Assembly: GCA_026874595.1 (NCBI GenBank)
Contig: CM049310.1
Coordinates: 40,245,558-40,309,557, forward strand
Reading direction: 5' to 3'
Source: Sipunculus nudus
Taxonomy: Eukaryota; Annelida; Sipuncula; Golfingiida; Sipunculidae
DNA: 64,000 nucleotides
Shown: positions 12,401 through 23,463 of the stretch, piece by piece
Position numbering within the stretch: the first letter of the stretch is position 1
Layout: each line of letters starts with the position of its first letter
The notes under the pieces: generated by a model
Databases searched by the model: none
Seen by the model: only the letters and a program-made list of their open reading frames with translations
Told to the model about the DNA's origin: nothing
Translations under genes and position numbers: made by a program

Positions 12401-15400
12401 TAATTCTACCATTAAATTCCAGCATTTTTGAAGAGAGACTAAATTTTGTGTGTGTACTAGCAAGCTGATGATATCAAACTAACTACCAGAATAGTCCAGG
12501 GCTTTCAGCAGGATAAGCATCTGTGGTGCTCAAAATATCTCCTGGAAGCTCAGTTCTTGGGGTCCAAACTTAGGAAGAATTGCTGTCATTAGTCCCAAAG
12601 TTAACTTGTTACTTATAAACTTATTTATTTTACATGGATTTTGAAGATAGTTATTAAAACTAATCAAGGCACTCTCCATGGCACAGATGATGGTGTTCAG
12701 TAGCCTGTAGGGGTGGAGGAAACCGGAGACCCCAGACAAAACCACCAGCTTTTGACTGGCAACTACAACCCACCCTCATAGCCATGCCGGGAATCAAACC
12801 TGGATCGCAAGCAGAGAGACCCGAGTGTTTTACCCCTCAACTGTCCAGGCCCACAAATCAGTCATGCAGCTAATACATATATCAGTCATGCAGCTAATAA
12901 AGGTATATGCTTAAATAAATGTTCAGTTTAGGATTTGGGTCATCAGCTTGTGCCCTGCAAGATTAGCAAAAATGAAAACAAAATCAGGTTAATTTGATCC
13001 CTTTATTCTCTCTGTTTTCTTGACAGATATATCCAAGATGGCGCCACTGGCCTCAGTGGTCCTTGATCTTGCTGTTCAGTCTGCCAACAACAGAAGGTCA
13101 TGGGTCACCCAGGATAAAGCCATTCATGTCTTTCAAGTGATGTTAGGACAACCATTACAGGAGTAAGTAGTATTTTCAAGCCGAGAACATGTCTTAACAT
13201 TTGTCTTAGTGCAGAAATTTGGGAAGGAATAAGTACCTCGGTGTCTACTTCAGTTTGTACAGGATAACAAAAATTATTTTTCTCAGTGTTTATTATGATA
13301 GAAAAATATGAAAAAATTAGTATATTGCAGGAAAGAAAATTGTCAGACACTCAGAATCCACAGGTTGGAGATAATAGAAGAGCCAAGGATTGCTCATATA
13401 TTTCCTTCATTGCTGATTTATTTTAAACTTGTAATGATTGTACATGTCCGCAAACTGTCAAAAAAACATGACTGTTAATGCATGTAAAAAAACACCAGGT
13501 TCTTGTCACTCGCAACTCATGTGCTGTCTTTCTGATAGAAGTTTTTGTGATTTAATCCAGTAAACCACAATCTGTGGAGTATCAGTTCTGACTAATTCGT
13601 ACAGGTTTTGTGTTCTTTTGTGCAATAACTTAAATTTTAAAGTAGGGATTTCTAAATGCAGTGATAATTTCCCCCTGCATGTTTCAGTAGACAAGTGCCT
13701 AGCATGACCTAGTTCTTTTGAAAGTGAGCTACCCCCGTACCAAGTTGGCACTGATCCGTGTCAAAATCAGGCTTTTGTCAAGTTGAAGAACTGTCACACA
13801 CCAAATCTGAGAGATTCTCAACAGATTCTGTGCTGTTTTGCACTAGTCAAGCCATCTTTGGATCAAATTATTACCAGGTCCTTTGAAACCAAGATATTTA
13901 CAGTTCTTTTATGTTAAATTTGGCCTAGACGACATCAGTATTAGCTTAATATCAGCTGCTGTTCCATATGGTTAAAACAAAACATTGTGGGGGCATTTCC
14001 GTTGGTTTGGTCACTCAAGATGTTATCACATCGAATTCCCTAATATTGCATCAGCATATGCGTGTACCAATTAATAGCAGACTCTTTAGAAAATATCTTT
14101 CTTGAGAAAATAGGGTGTACTATGTATTGCAGGACACAAACTAATGTTGACATTACGATACCTCACTATTTTTATAATGGACCCTGGAACTGTAAAAATC
14201 GAAAATGATGAGAGTGAATGGCCCATATTTGTACAAACAAATAATTGTAAAGGATTTCATTTGTAACCAGAAACCTTGGGAAACATAATAAAAGGTGACT
14301 ACAACACAGAGCCCAGGAGCCTAAAATAAAGTTGAATAAAATGTAAGGCTGCCAGTAGAGCCTGGAGAACAGAAGTGTCCAAAGTGTGATTGTTCAAAAG
14401 TTTGATTCTGTTTAAGGAACAAAAGGGGAATTCAAATTAGCCTGGAGAACAGGAGTGTATAATATGTGTTTGTTCTAAAAAGTTTGACTCTATTTAAAGC
14501 AACAAAAGGGGAATTCAAATTAGCAATTCAGATTTGACCGGAGAACAGGAGTGTCCAATATGTGTTTGTTCAGAAGATTGATTCTCTTTGTAGCAACAAA
14601 AGGGGAATCCAGATTTACCCTATTGTTTAAATCAGAGGAAGGGAAAAAAATGGCTCTTACTTCAGCAGGCTGTTATTTGATCCTACAAAACACAAACAAC
14701 AAAAATAAATAGTTTCCGTGGTAACTGGTATACAGGTACCGTAATAAAAAATCATTCTTTCTTTATATGATCAGAACCACTAATATTGTTTTTATTTACT
14801 AGCCTCTATTGATTTGTTTCACTACATATATAAATTGTATCAGCCCTCTGGAAATGTATTCAACATTTTATTTATTCACTGTGCCATTTCTTTACCTTCG
14901 GTCACATTTCTCTTTCTATTTCAGATTTCTGACTAGACAGCTGTCTCTTTTAACCTCCAGGGAGCGCTGTGGGTACTACCTCAAACTGCTGCATGAGACA
15001 CTTTGGCCTCAAGGTCACCTTGATGACACACCTCGCAAAGAGTTGACTTCAGACCAGAAGGATAAGCTACATAAAGAATGCAGACAGGTGTTAATTGATT
15101 TTTTCCCAGGTAAGCAAAGCAGCAGTCTTGTACCAGTTTCATCAGTTTTGCTTTTGTACACAGGGAATGTTACAAATTGTGTGCGAGTTATTGTGAATTT
15201 TTTTAGGGCTTTTGAATTGATTCAGATAATTGATGCTCTACCTTCGATCTGATTCTCCAAACCAGTAAGTGTTTAAACTTTATCTTCAGCACATGAACGA
15301 TGTACATCACAATTCGCTCTGGCAAAGTTGAACTTTTTTTTATTTTGACTTTTGAAATAGTCCATATTTTTATAGTCTATATACAAGTGAACAGACATGC

Positions 15401-17225
15401 TGAAGCCTCATGGGCATCTCATGTATAACATGTCAGCATCAGCATTGATATATTTTTATGTTAGTCTAAATCAAAGAATGATATTATAAATAGTTTTTAA
15501 TGTATTGTATATCTGTCATTAAATAAGAAGATTTTCCACTCCACATATTCGATGTGTCCTTCGGTCCTCATACAATAGTAAATATTTAGCGGGCATATTA
15601 GGTAATTGATCTAATATTGGTTACCGGAATGTAAATTTTGTAAGTGAATGTAAGGTCATATTTTGAAACACCAAAGAAGTGGAAATTGCAAAAAAATTAA
15701 CCCGCAAATATGAAGCAAACCACAGTGTGTGAAGAATAGTTTTCATGGAGTTCAGTTAAGCTTGATGATTGTTCCTTGTGTAGGTATCTGGAATGTAAGT
15801 GAATAAATGTTGGAGCCAGTTTATGTATATATCATGATGCTGGTTGATTACTTGTCCATCAGAGGAAATGTGTAAAAAATATGGTATGAGAGCTTATTTA
15901 ATACTCTTTTGTTTATATTTATGCCTGCCTAAGGCAAAAAAGGTATGGTTCTCAAGCACAGCCCACGTAAATTTTAACCCACGCGTCAAAAAATTTTATT
16001 TTGATTTTCATATTTCAAGAAGTTAAAATAATACAGTTTTGATAAGATTTCCTTTGTTATGTGATGTTTTAATCTGTTTAGCAAATAAATCTGTTATTTT
16101 ATTGCTTTTTCCTGATCATATGGCATTTTTATTTAAACATACAAAAAAAAGGTGAAAAAAAACACCTACCCGCACTGCTTTCTGAAAAAACGTGCCTGAG
16201 AACCATACTTTTTTTTTGTGGCCTAACATGTATTTGGTGTATGAATCAGTTGCAAAATCATTATCAATGATAGAAAGATAAAAAGGGATGATGATTGATT
16301 GTTAATCAGTTACTTTAAAACTTTATGTATACTCTTATTCTGTATTACGGTGAAATCTGCTATATAGTATTATACCTAAAATACGGACCAAGTAAATTAA
16401 ATCCACATTGTACATTATGCTGAAAGGTCAGTGCCTGAGTCGTGGACACTTATTTGTTGCTTAATGTTAGGTTTAATGCTGTTAACTGTTTCGTGTCCCC
16501 TTTCTAATGTCTCTGACAAAATATGCATATTTTATCTGGGTAATATGACATCTTTGGATGTGCATACATGATCTTTTGTATTAAATCAGTTAACGATAAA
16601 TTGGGACAGCACTAACATGTATGCTTATTATTTTATCTGTACTTGCTGTTGTTTCAGTTTTGCTCCCCCCAGTGGTAGGCAGAGAAGATTTTGAACATTG
16701 CATCGATCAGATCCTTGGTTCTGTAAAACATAAGGAAATAAACAGGTATTTTTGTTTAAAGTACCCTTGATATTTCTAAAAGGGCTTGCAATTGTTGGAT
16801 GTATCAGTATATCAGTTGATGTAAAAGTGCTCGAATGATTATTGATGGTTTGCTGTATAATATCCAGCTTGTAACCAAGTATTGTGCTTACAATAGTATC
16901 CAGCATTATTTATCATTCTCAATTCTTGTGAAAATAACAAAATTTGTTACCAAAAAATGCTGTTGTATACAAAACCAAATTTTTTTTGCAAATAATAAAT
17001 TTCTAAATTCACAATAATAATCAAACAATTTTCATTTAGAGCCTGATATATTTATAATTTCATGATGGTAGTCTCTTATCATATTGTTTCTTTGAGTAAT
17101 CTGTATAACATTTACATTTTCATTACAGGCACTTTCTGTACTGCTTGATAGATTTGATGGCTGAGACATTGCTTCCAGAAATCAACACAACAAACATCCA
17201 ACATGAGCTATTGGTCAACACATGA
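1435..17225 (+). CDS. SNX19: Sorting nexin of the SNX19 type (PXA-PX-Nexin_C), complete, 10 coding exons
   Basis: Joined exons: 1435-3462, 3709-3844, 4235-4332, 5208-5327, 6684-6872, 11497-11695, 13027-13162, 14925-15109, 16658-16745, 17129-17225. All junctions are GT-AG, phases match, and the product is 1091 aa. Seen: two hydrophobic segments within residues about 5-55, a PXA domain (about 118-298), a long Ser/Glu-rich linker, a PX domain (about 645-755) with the SRRYREF phosphoinositide-site motif, and a C-terminal nexin domain (about 925-1060). SNX13, SNX14 and SNX25 have an RGS domain between PXA and PX; none is seen here, which points to SNX19. Known for the family: ER-anchored sorting nexins that bind endosomal phosphoinositides and tether ER to endolysosomes. 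Length is somewhat above that of the vertebrate protein because of the linker. Confidence 0.93.
3118..3245 (+). repeat. Coding triplication of a 15-codon unit in the SNX19 linker
   Basis: Three imperfect 45-bp copies within exon 1 encode units of the form SGDxQSANESVHSKS. The third copy has diverged (SANQSIYSN). It lies in the disordered linker between PXA and PX, where length changes are tolerated. Confidence 0.75.
3709..3844 (+). CDS. SNX19: SNX19-like coding exon 2 (PX core)
   Basis: Preceded by a TTTTTCAG acceptor, followed by GTAAGG, phase 0 to 1. It encodes the PX helix-strand region with YQAWHQLKD and the phosphoinositide-binding motif SRRYREFVTLHERL. This exon defines the protein as a PX-domain sorting nexin. 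Confidence 0.95.
4235..4332 (+). CDS. SNX19: SNX19-like coding exon 3 (PX, second half)
   Basis: Acceptor GATTCAG, donor GTGATA, phase 1 to 0. It encodes GIKGPKKWLTLPFG and the arginine-containing helix DSRRTFLQGYLK, typical of the second half of PX domains in the SNX19 group. Confidence 0.93.
4985..5075 (+). repeat. tRNA-like SINE head in SNX19 intron 3
   Basis: An A-box-like stretch TAGCTCCATGGATAGAGC (about 4997-5014) is followed by a canonical B box GGTTCGATTCC (5041-5051). Spacing fits a tRNA-derived internal pol III promoter. No cloverleaf with a good acceptor stem is evident, so this is a SINE head or tRNA pseudogene rather than a functional tRNA. Confidence 0.6.
5208..5327 (+). CDS. 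SNX19: SNX19-like coding exon 4 (end of PX)
   Basis: Acceptor TTGCAG, donor GTATGA, phase 0 to 0, 40 codons. It encodes SLTKKEVICNSLALREFLAY, the helical end of the PX domain where other sorting nexins have the conserved 'L..FL' segment. Confidence 0.92.
6300..6342 (+). repeat. Solo 3' end of repeat family 2
   Basis: GCACAGGTTTGCATAAGCCC followed by TGTAGGCCTTGTT matches the 3' ends of the family 2 copies at 9050-9080 and 10697-10728. Only the end is recognisable; the rest is missing or too diverged. Confidence 0.5.
6684..6872 (+). CDS. SNX19: SNX19-like coding exon 5 (linker after PX)
   Basis: Acceptor TTTTAG, donor GTCAGT, phase 0 to 0, 63 codons. It opens with AIFKGVTTVFNKITNILPN, an amphipathic segment, then a basic stretch (HSVRKRKIQP). 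It connects PX to the C-terminal domain. Confidence 0.9.
6981..7257 (+). repeat. Probable SINE with A-rich tail in SNX19 intron 5
   Basis: A tRNA-like head (ATAGCTTGGTGATAAGG, then GGACTTTGGAGCCGAAGG) is followed by about 200 bp and an A-rich tail at 7244-7257. The head resembles the reverse-strand head near 11145-11206 (GGACTTTGAAGCTACAGGTG). The B box is degenerate here. Confidence 0.45.
7515..9080 (+). mobile_element. Family 2 element, precise insertion inside family 1
   Basis: The insert begins AGTGAACCTGTGAGC and ends AGGCCTGTTGTCCTTGTT. Removing it leaves CAATTTTT + TATTAAAAACC, which equals the uninterrupted family 1 sequence at 25390-25410 and in the reverse copy at about 370-395 (six T). 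The insertion is therefore between two T residues with no target duplication. A subterminal AACCTGTG at the 5' end is inverted near the 3' end (CACAGGTT at 9050). Confidence 0.7.
8678..10700 (+). repeat. 276-bp tandem array with GGTGGCGCCACC palindromes
   Basis: Units anchored on CAGTGGTTTGACTTATC start at 9392, 9669, 9945, 10220 and 10497, spacing 275-277 bp; another partial unit starts at about 8678. Most units carry two copies of GGTGGCGCCACC, a perfect 12-bp palindrome, or close variants (for example near 9463 and 9592). The array is internal to family 2. ORFs across it simply reflect the repeat. Confidence 0.8.
11145..11206 (-). repeat. tRNA-like SINE head, reverse strand
   Basis: On the minus strand: A box GTGGCCTAGTGGCTGAGG, B box GATTTGAACCC, spacing as in a tRNA gene. 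No matching acceptor stem. Lies in SNX19 intron 5 between the family 1 element and exon 6. Confidence 0.55.
11497..11695 (+). CDS. SNX19: SNX19-like coding exon 6 (acidic linker)
   Basis: Acceptor TTTTACAG, donor GTAATG, phase 0 to 1. It encodes an acidic segment with EKVLSVLNDTVYTEKEGEY and HDAVDFTFARVFPRTEGDG. It lies between PX and the C-terminal nexin domain. No recognised motif. Confidence 0.9.
11797..12230 (+). repeat. Three tandem copies of a 134-144 bp unit (SNX19 intron 6)
   Basis: Units start with TTTTTACTTGACAGCCAGATA-like sequence at 11811, 11945 and 12089 and include CTTGGTTAGTC and AAGTGTACTTCTGTC. Spacing is 134 and 144 bp. Non-coding. Confidence 0.75.
12700..12862 (-). repeat. 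tRNA-derived SINE, reverse strand
   Basis: On the minus strand, B box GGTTTGATTCCC (at about 12788-12799) is preceded by an A-box-like TGGACAGTTGAGGGG (about 12840-12853). The downstream part includes ACTACAACCCACCCTCA, shared with the partial copy at 21240-21300. Confidence 0.55.
13027..13162 (+). CDS. SNX19: SNX19-like coding exon 7 (start of Nexin_C)
   Basis: Acceptor TTGACAG, donor GTAAGT, phase 1 to 2. It encodes DLAVQSANNRRSWVTQDKAI, the opening of the C-terminal nexin domain, whose RRSWVxxQ-like motif is typical of the family. Confidence 0.93.
14359..14620 (+). repeat. Three tandem copies of an 85-bp unit (SNX19 intron 7)
   Basis: Each copy contains GGAGAACAGGAGTGTCCAAT-like sequence, TTTGTTC and AACAAAAGGGGAATTC. 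Non-coding. Confidence 0.7.
14925..15109 (+). CDS. SNX19: SNX19-like coding exon 8 (Nexin_C)
   Basis: Acceptor ATTTCAG, donor GTAAGC, phase 2 to 1. It encodes EFLTRQLSLLTSRERCGYYL and LHETLWPQG, the central helices of the C-terminal nexin domain. The tryptophan-containing LWPxG is a family hallmark. Confidence 0.94.
16658..16745 (+). CDS. SNX19: SNX19-like coding exon 9
   Basis: Acceptor GTTTCAG, donor GTATTT, phase 1 to 2. It encodes VLLPPVVGREDFEHCIDQIL, the end of the nexin domain. In other family members this segment reads 'P..L..l.G.e....i..i'. Confidence 0.93.
17129..17225 (+). CDS. SNX19: SNX19-like terminal coding exon 10
   Basis: Acceptor ATTACAG, phase 2. It encodes RHFLYCLIDLMAETLLPE and ends at TGA 17223-17225. 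In the family this is the last helix of the C-terminal domain. Confidence 0.92.
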
Positions 17226-17349
17226 CCATATGTCCTGCAGTAAAAATGATTGTTTTATATTAAGCATTATGAAAAAAAAGAACACATGAGAAGAAGGAAT
17301 TTTTACAAAGGAAACATAGAAGACCTTTGTATCTCACGCTTAATAACAC

Positions 17350-17960
17350 AACAGGAAACATGAGAAGACCACAATATCTCACACTTACAGAACAGGAGAC
17401 ATGAGAAGACCACAATATCTCACATTACAGAGCAGGAGACATGAGAAGACCAGAATATCTCACACTTACAGAACAGGAGACATGAGAAGACCACAATATC
17501 TCACACTTACCGAACAGGAGACATGAGAAGACCACAATATCTCACACTTAAAGAACAAGAGACTTGGGAAGACCATAATATCTTGCACATACAGAACAGG
17601 AGACATGAGAAGGCCATACCATCTCACACTTACAGAACAGGAGACATGAGAAGACCACACCATCTCACACATACATAACATGTAACATGAGAAGACCACA
17701 ATATCTCACACTTACAGAACAGGAGACATGAGAAGAACAGGATATCTCACACTTACAGAACAGGAGACATGAGAAGACCACAATATCTTACACATACAGA
17801 ACAGGAGACATGAGAAGACCACAATATCTCACACTTACAGAACAGGAGACATGAGAAGACCAGAATATCTCACACTTACAGAACAGGTGACATGAGAAGA
17901 CCACACTATCTCACACTTACAGAACAGGAGACATGAGAAGACCACAATATCTCACACTCA
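17350..17960 (+). repeat. 41-bp minisatellite in the SNX19 3' UTR or immediately downstream
   Basis: About 15 units of 41 bp with core GAACAGGAGACATGAGAAGA followed by CCACAATATCTCACACTTAC; for example consecutive units begin at 17471 and 17512. Degenerate units start already at about 17280, just after the stop codon. Reading frames on the minus strand here are repeat translations. Confidence 0.9.
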
Positions 17961-18026
17961 CGATGAGGAGATATGAAAAGACCACAATACATTAAACTTG
18001 CACAACAAGAGAACACAACATTAAAT

Positions 18027-18072
18027 TAAGTTATAAAGGAATCATATAATTATATGATTCCTATATAACTTA
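18027..18072. repeat. 46-bp near-perfect palindrome
   Basis: Left arm 18027-18049 (TAAGTTATA...) and right arm 18050-18072 are reverse complements except for one position. There is no loop. It directly follows the 41-bp array. It could form a cruciform or mark a small MITE end. Confidence 0.75.
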
Positions 18073-21000
18073 GGGAATCATAACAATAAATTGGGACAGC
18101 ACTAACACATGGCTTCATGGTTGTACTTGTCAAGTATGGTTATAGCATATATACAGTTGAGCAGATCTGATTAGTTTCCTGCTACTCCTCCAGAGGTCTC
18201 TATCATCCGTCACATTCTGACCATTTCTGCAAGAACCTGGTAAAATATGCTGGAAAAGAATGCATTCATAAAACTAGAAATCTGCATTCCAAGAAATGCA
18301 AGACTATCATGTGGAGGAGAATGCTCCCAAAAACTAAGTTTGCATTCACTTATTTGGTCTGTAACTCTGTATTCCCAGGTACATACATGCATAAGCTACA
18401 TTACTTTTGTGAATATACCTTGATGATATTCTTAATTAGATCATGTGCCAGATTTACACCAAAATGTAACTGATTTTTTGTTGGCCAATTCTCAAAATGT
18501 CCTGAAAATTTATGTTGTGAACAAACACACACAAACACACACATAAACAAACACAGGGATCATCATCCTGGCAGAGGCAATTTATGATAGGCTTCTAAGA
18601 AAGTATACCATGTAACAACCCTGATGCCTCTTGTGTTATGGTCAACTCTTGTTTCCTTTCTATAATGAGTAAAGTTCTCAATTGATTATATCTTGGCATG
18701 GTGTCAAAGGTTGTGTTTATATGCAGAGTTTCACAACCCATTGGTCACTTGTTCATTACTTGTGTTATACATGGACAGATTCAGTGGTTGTTATTTAATA
18801 CATTACCACATATCAGTGTGTAAATTGTGCCAAAGTGTATTGTGCTTTTGCAACAATATTTCAGTAAATACTTGTACATTAAAATTTGATTTGCTGATTG
18901 AACATGTCAGTGTCAGGACTGGTTTGATATATTGATATATCAGTTGACACAACAAAGAAGATATAATTATTGATGTCGTAGAAAGTATCAATATGATTAA
19001 TAATGGCTCCGACAAGAGGGTGAAAAAAAATTAAGACAAACTTCTTAAAGTGATGCAGCGGACAAAACAATATTTTAGCATTTCAAGTTATAACATCTAA
19101 CCTTGCAGGTTTCATCAAGATTATGTTATACTTATACCCTTGTCCAACTCAGGTTAGTTTGACGTGTAGTTGGGGTAATTTAAATAATAATTTTTTTGTG
19201 AAATGACAACTATGCTGTCTTTAACATGACAACAGAGCTTTTATTTCAACCATGTCTCTCGATCTGTGTGTGTAACCAGGACCAGATATGAGCACTCACC
19301 TGTTTGCCCCAGGCATACCACATTCATTGTCTCTGAGATAGGTGTGTAAGCAAAAACAATAAACTGCAGGGACATGCCCTGATATATAAATGTCCATTTG
19401 ACTCATTTGCAGTCTCCACAAGCTGTAAAGCATTGCACTCCTAACCATTTTCATACTTTAAATTATGTAATTTCAACTGCAATCTCCTGCAGTTGAAGAT
19501 ACGGCACAAACACTGGAAGAAGAAAAATACTCAACCCCTATAAGCTTTCCTCCCTACCAGGGAAAAGCTTAAAGTTAAAAAAAATCTTTCAAGGAGAAAA
19601 TAGGTATCACGAAGTCAGGTCCATGAAGGAAGGAACAGAATTTGGAGGTTACATGTATAAACACTTAATGTTTTCAATTTACTGCAAAGTGAGTGCACTC
19701 TTTGCCCTCTCCAGTTTGGGCAAATATCCATTTCCAGGACCATGAGGGATTTAAGGAGCAAGGAGGCATCAGATAAAATCCTGTCAATAATGATTGCTTT
19801 AATATCTTTATCTTCATCAGCTCATCAGAATACATTTTACCAGGTCATGAATATAGCATTATGTTAATATGAGCCATGTAAACTCAACATATATATTAAC
19901 ATATATATTATTATAGTTTATAGTACTTAAATGCTCATTCTTTAAAGTTTATTTTTAACTGGCATGTGCCTTACGTGCACTTACGCTAGTATGCAATGTT
20001 TTTCTCATTCTAGCATTCCATATATGCGTATATGCGGTACATATGCGTGAAAATACAGGTGGACGTCTGCCATTCTAATAATACGTATCCGTATACAATA
20101 CGTATGCTTCAAAATCGGGCCTGAAGTATAGAGCTGCAGGAGTAGGGAAATCATCTGCCAGATGAATATCCTATCACTGATGTCAAATGTCCGTTACCAT
20201 GCGGATACGTTTTCAATCGCTTCCCATAGCGATCGAAACGTGCTGCATACGCATACATATATACTAGTATTTAATCACTGAGCGAATATAGTGTGTCCGA
20301 TTCCTAGATACATACGCACTTATTGAATGCCACCTTTACTCTTGATCTTTTAATTGTGTTGTCTGTTTTATCAAACTACATTCCTCGTGCAGGGGTCACA
20401 TTCCATTCCTGTAATCCATTTCATTTGACAAGGGAACTAGATTTCTGGAATGGAATGCCATCACTTAGTGAGGAGCGGAGTCACATGTACCATTTAGTAA
20501 CTTTGTGGTGTCATTGTTGAATGAACGCGAATTGTGCCTTGAAAGTCAGATATCATAATAAAATCAGGTTTTTGTGAAACTCGAGTATACTTGTAAAATA
20601 GATAATAGAATGAAGTACATTGGAAAGAATTAAGTGCAATAGACAATTAGTGTCCATATAGATCTCCCTTTCATTTGGCTTGTAAAGTTGTGTATATAGT
20701 ATTTTTTTAATGTATTGCTATATTTGTCAGAGAATTTGTTCAGAAAGAGAATTAAGGACCTATTTTCATTTATAGTTATACAAATGCAGAACTAAGGACC
20801 CACTTTTACATTATGTGTAGTTACACAAATATTCTGTGTGTCAGTTGTTTGTGTTTTACTGGATATTGAGGTGACATAGCCATAGGCTGAGATGTAACAA
20901 AGGGAAATAAATATACTGCAGGTAGATTTATATCCCGACCTGGCAGTGAGTACTGATGTGCATCAATAAGAACAATGCACAAATTCGATTATAGGCAACA

Positions 21001-21174
21001 TCCACACATATTCAATGAGGTCAGAGGTCAGCAGGCTTCATTGTAGTGTCGCCGCGATAACTTACCACTGACTGAAAATGAGGTCGGCCAGCCAGCCACA
21101 GGTCTCCGGAAAATCCGGCCCGAACTGGCTCCCTCAGCAACGACAAAGTTCGACAGATTGAGTCGGTATATTTA

Positions 21175-21345
21175 AGGCGAAAATAGAAGATATTGATAGA
21201 GTTGAAGATCGTTGTGAGAGATTTGGAGGAAGTTGGAGACCTTAGACCGGTTACTACAACCCACTCTCATTGCAGCACCTGGGATCGAACCCTGGGTTGA
21301 CAACTGAGAAGGCCCCCACGATAACTTACTAGGAATAAGTATTTT
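21175..21345 (-). repeat. Degenerate tRNA-derived SINE, reverse strand
   Basis: On the minus strand a clear B box GGTTCGATCCC (about 21287-21297) is followed by sequence also seen in the SINE at 12700-12862 (GGGTTGTAGT). The A box is not convincing. Confidence 0.45.
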
Positions 21346-21372
21346 TAAGAAACTCATAAATATTTACCAATA

Positions 21373-21540
21373 GAGTTTATCGTCTGAATTAATTAATCGG
21401 GAAAATGCCATGCATATTTAATTAGGTCAGAGTTTATCACCTGTATATATCGGGAAAATGCCATACATATTTAATGAGGTCAGAGTTTATCACCTGAATT
21501 AATTTATCGGGAAAATGTAATGCGTAATTAATGAGTTCAG
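21373..21540 (+). repeat. Three tandem copies of a 53-57 bp unit
   Basis: GAGTTTATC anchors at 21373, 21430 and 21483; each unit contains ATCGGGAAAATGCCAT. Non-coding. Confidence 0.7.
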
Positions 21541-21802
21541 TGGTCACAAGATATACGGCTAGAGTATTTTCACAGTTGCAGGGCTTTTATTTCTGTTACG
21601 TGTAGTAGACCAAATGTTGAACCGGTATAATTCTGATGTAAATACCACAGTTGAAGTGGTATAATTATGCATAAGATTTCCATTAAATAAATCTCAAAAA
21701 GTATTTTATAACTTTAAAATAATAAAAGCTGTGTGTTATTCTGTTAAATTGCAATCCTACAGTTGGGTTCCTGTGATGTGATAGGGATTTTTCTTTCCAC
21801 CT

Positions 21803-21836
<34 letters not shown>

Positions 21837-23460
21837 AGTGAACGATCGTGAGTATAATGTGAAGTGTGACCACCGATATGAAATATGGCCATATCGAAAT
21901 GAACTGTTTCTGTTGTCAAATCGTGGCCCTGTTCTTGTTGAAATTTTACCCATTTCTCATGTTATTAGGCAGCTCTCAATAAACATATTTTCTCAGACAG
22001 TTGTCATGGTCGTTTTGTCTCAAGTCACATTAAGCGCATGACGATGTAGATGAAAAGCCTGTGGGATACAAGATGACTGCACGGACTATAATTTGGCACA
22101 GTACCCGTAGTTCTGTACAAATGACCAACTGATCCTAATTTTATGCTTTTAATTATAATACCGGAAAATTTGGACCCCCCCCCCCCAAAAAAAAAAAAAA
22201 AAAAATCCATTTTACTAGCATATCTTGAATTTCAGCCTTGAGGTCAATTTTCCTTCAAATTCAGTATTTATAACCCGGAAAACATTGGTTGAGAGAAAAA
22301 TGTGTAGTACTTTTTTTTTTTTTACTGTTGATCATAAATCCACCGAAACTATAATTTTCTGAATGGTTTCTTTTACTTTGGACTTTGAATATGACCATAA
22401 AGCACATCAATTAGTCCATTTTTTTAATAAATTAAAAAAAATATTTAAAAATTGTTATATATTTTGTTGACTGAGTGATGTTAATTGTAAACATAATACG
22501 CTTCCGAGGCAGCGGGAATTTCGCGCTTCTAAAGAAGCTACTGATTTTCATGCTCCCTGCTTTGACCGTTTTTTGTTTTTTTTTTTTTTTTGTTTTGCCT
22601 TTAAACACCAGGTGGTGCACATGGGCCTGTCTGCTTGGAAAAAAACTGCTGATGTAACTATCAGCCAACCAAATGCAAGTCAACAAACACTCGACAGGCA
22701 TCAGGCTCAGCCAGAAACCACGAGATGGGCAATTCTCTCTGAGCCTGTGCCCTTTTCAAACTGTCGCCGGGGCGATGAGTTGTCACTCAAAACGAAATGA
22801 ACAAGATTGGCTTCGTGTATTCCTCGCTTGGCTGGTAAACCGTTTTGCTTCCAGCACAGGGTCTCATCTGATTGGACCAAAATACAGTGCTCCCCTCTGG
22901 TGTAGAGATTCAGGATACAAGGTCATAACAAACAGCGCTTACGATATAGGTAGTTGGCCTATGGGTAATGCGCTGTGTAAAGAGCGTTAACATAATAGGG
23001 CACGCCATAGGTACTTTTATTATTGGCCATTGTATGTTGCATGCACTGCATGATGGAACTCGTATATTCTATTTGTCCTGTTTACAAACTAAACTGGGAA
23101 AGGCATTCATTTACTCAAACTGAAGGAAGATGAAATGCGTCCTTATGTTTACCCCCCCCCCCCCCCCAATAAAAATAAAATGAGAAATGAGTAGTTGGCA
23201 TTTATTTTACAATAGTAAGATATAAATTTATCAATTATTCCATGAGTAAAAAGCTGCATATTTGAAGAAAGAGGTAAAATGAACCATGAAATATGACCCG
23301 GGCCCATTTGACCTTGATGGTCAAATGCCACTGTAATTAGTACAGCATGCTTTGTCAGATGTTTTGATCCAGGGGGAGTATCGTGCCAATAAGGAATTTA
23401 TTGGCTTACTTTATCGATGGGGGGCTGATTAAAAAAATGTCAGGTCCCTTTTTTCAGCCA
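21540..23460. other. Intergenic region with homopolymer tracts, no gene seen
   Basis: Contains long G (about 21805-21835), C/A (22177-22205), T and C (about 23153-23167) homopolymers and short open frames without coding character. I see no exon with splice sites and no recognisable element. Confidence 0.4.
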
Positions 23461-23463
23461 CGT

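Larger units (their letters stand above)
17226..20910 (+). other. Probable 3' UTR and downstream flank of the SNX19-like gene
   Basis: No coding exon is seen after the stop. Candidate poly(A) signals AATAAA are at 18085-18090, 19358-19363 and 20557-20562; which is used cannot be told from sequence. The minisatellite and palindrome listed separately lie in this interval. Confidence 0.4.

Noticed and set aside
17466-17699. Minus-strand frame with a repeated SSHVSCSVSVR-like peptide
   Set aside because: It is the translation of the 41-bp minisatellite.
17350-17960. Possible CRISPR array (regular 41-bp repeats)
   Set aside because: There are no variable spacers: the whole unit repeats, and the context is a eukaryotic gene end.
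21683-22041. Proline- and glycine-rich frames
   Set aside because: Produced by the long G homopolymer at 21805-21835.
22673-22990. Plus-strand frame of 105 codons
   Set aside because: Overlapping frames in an intergenic stretch without exon borders or motifs.
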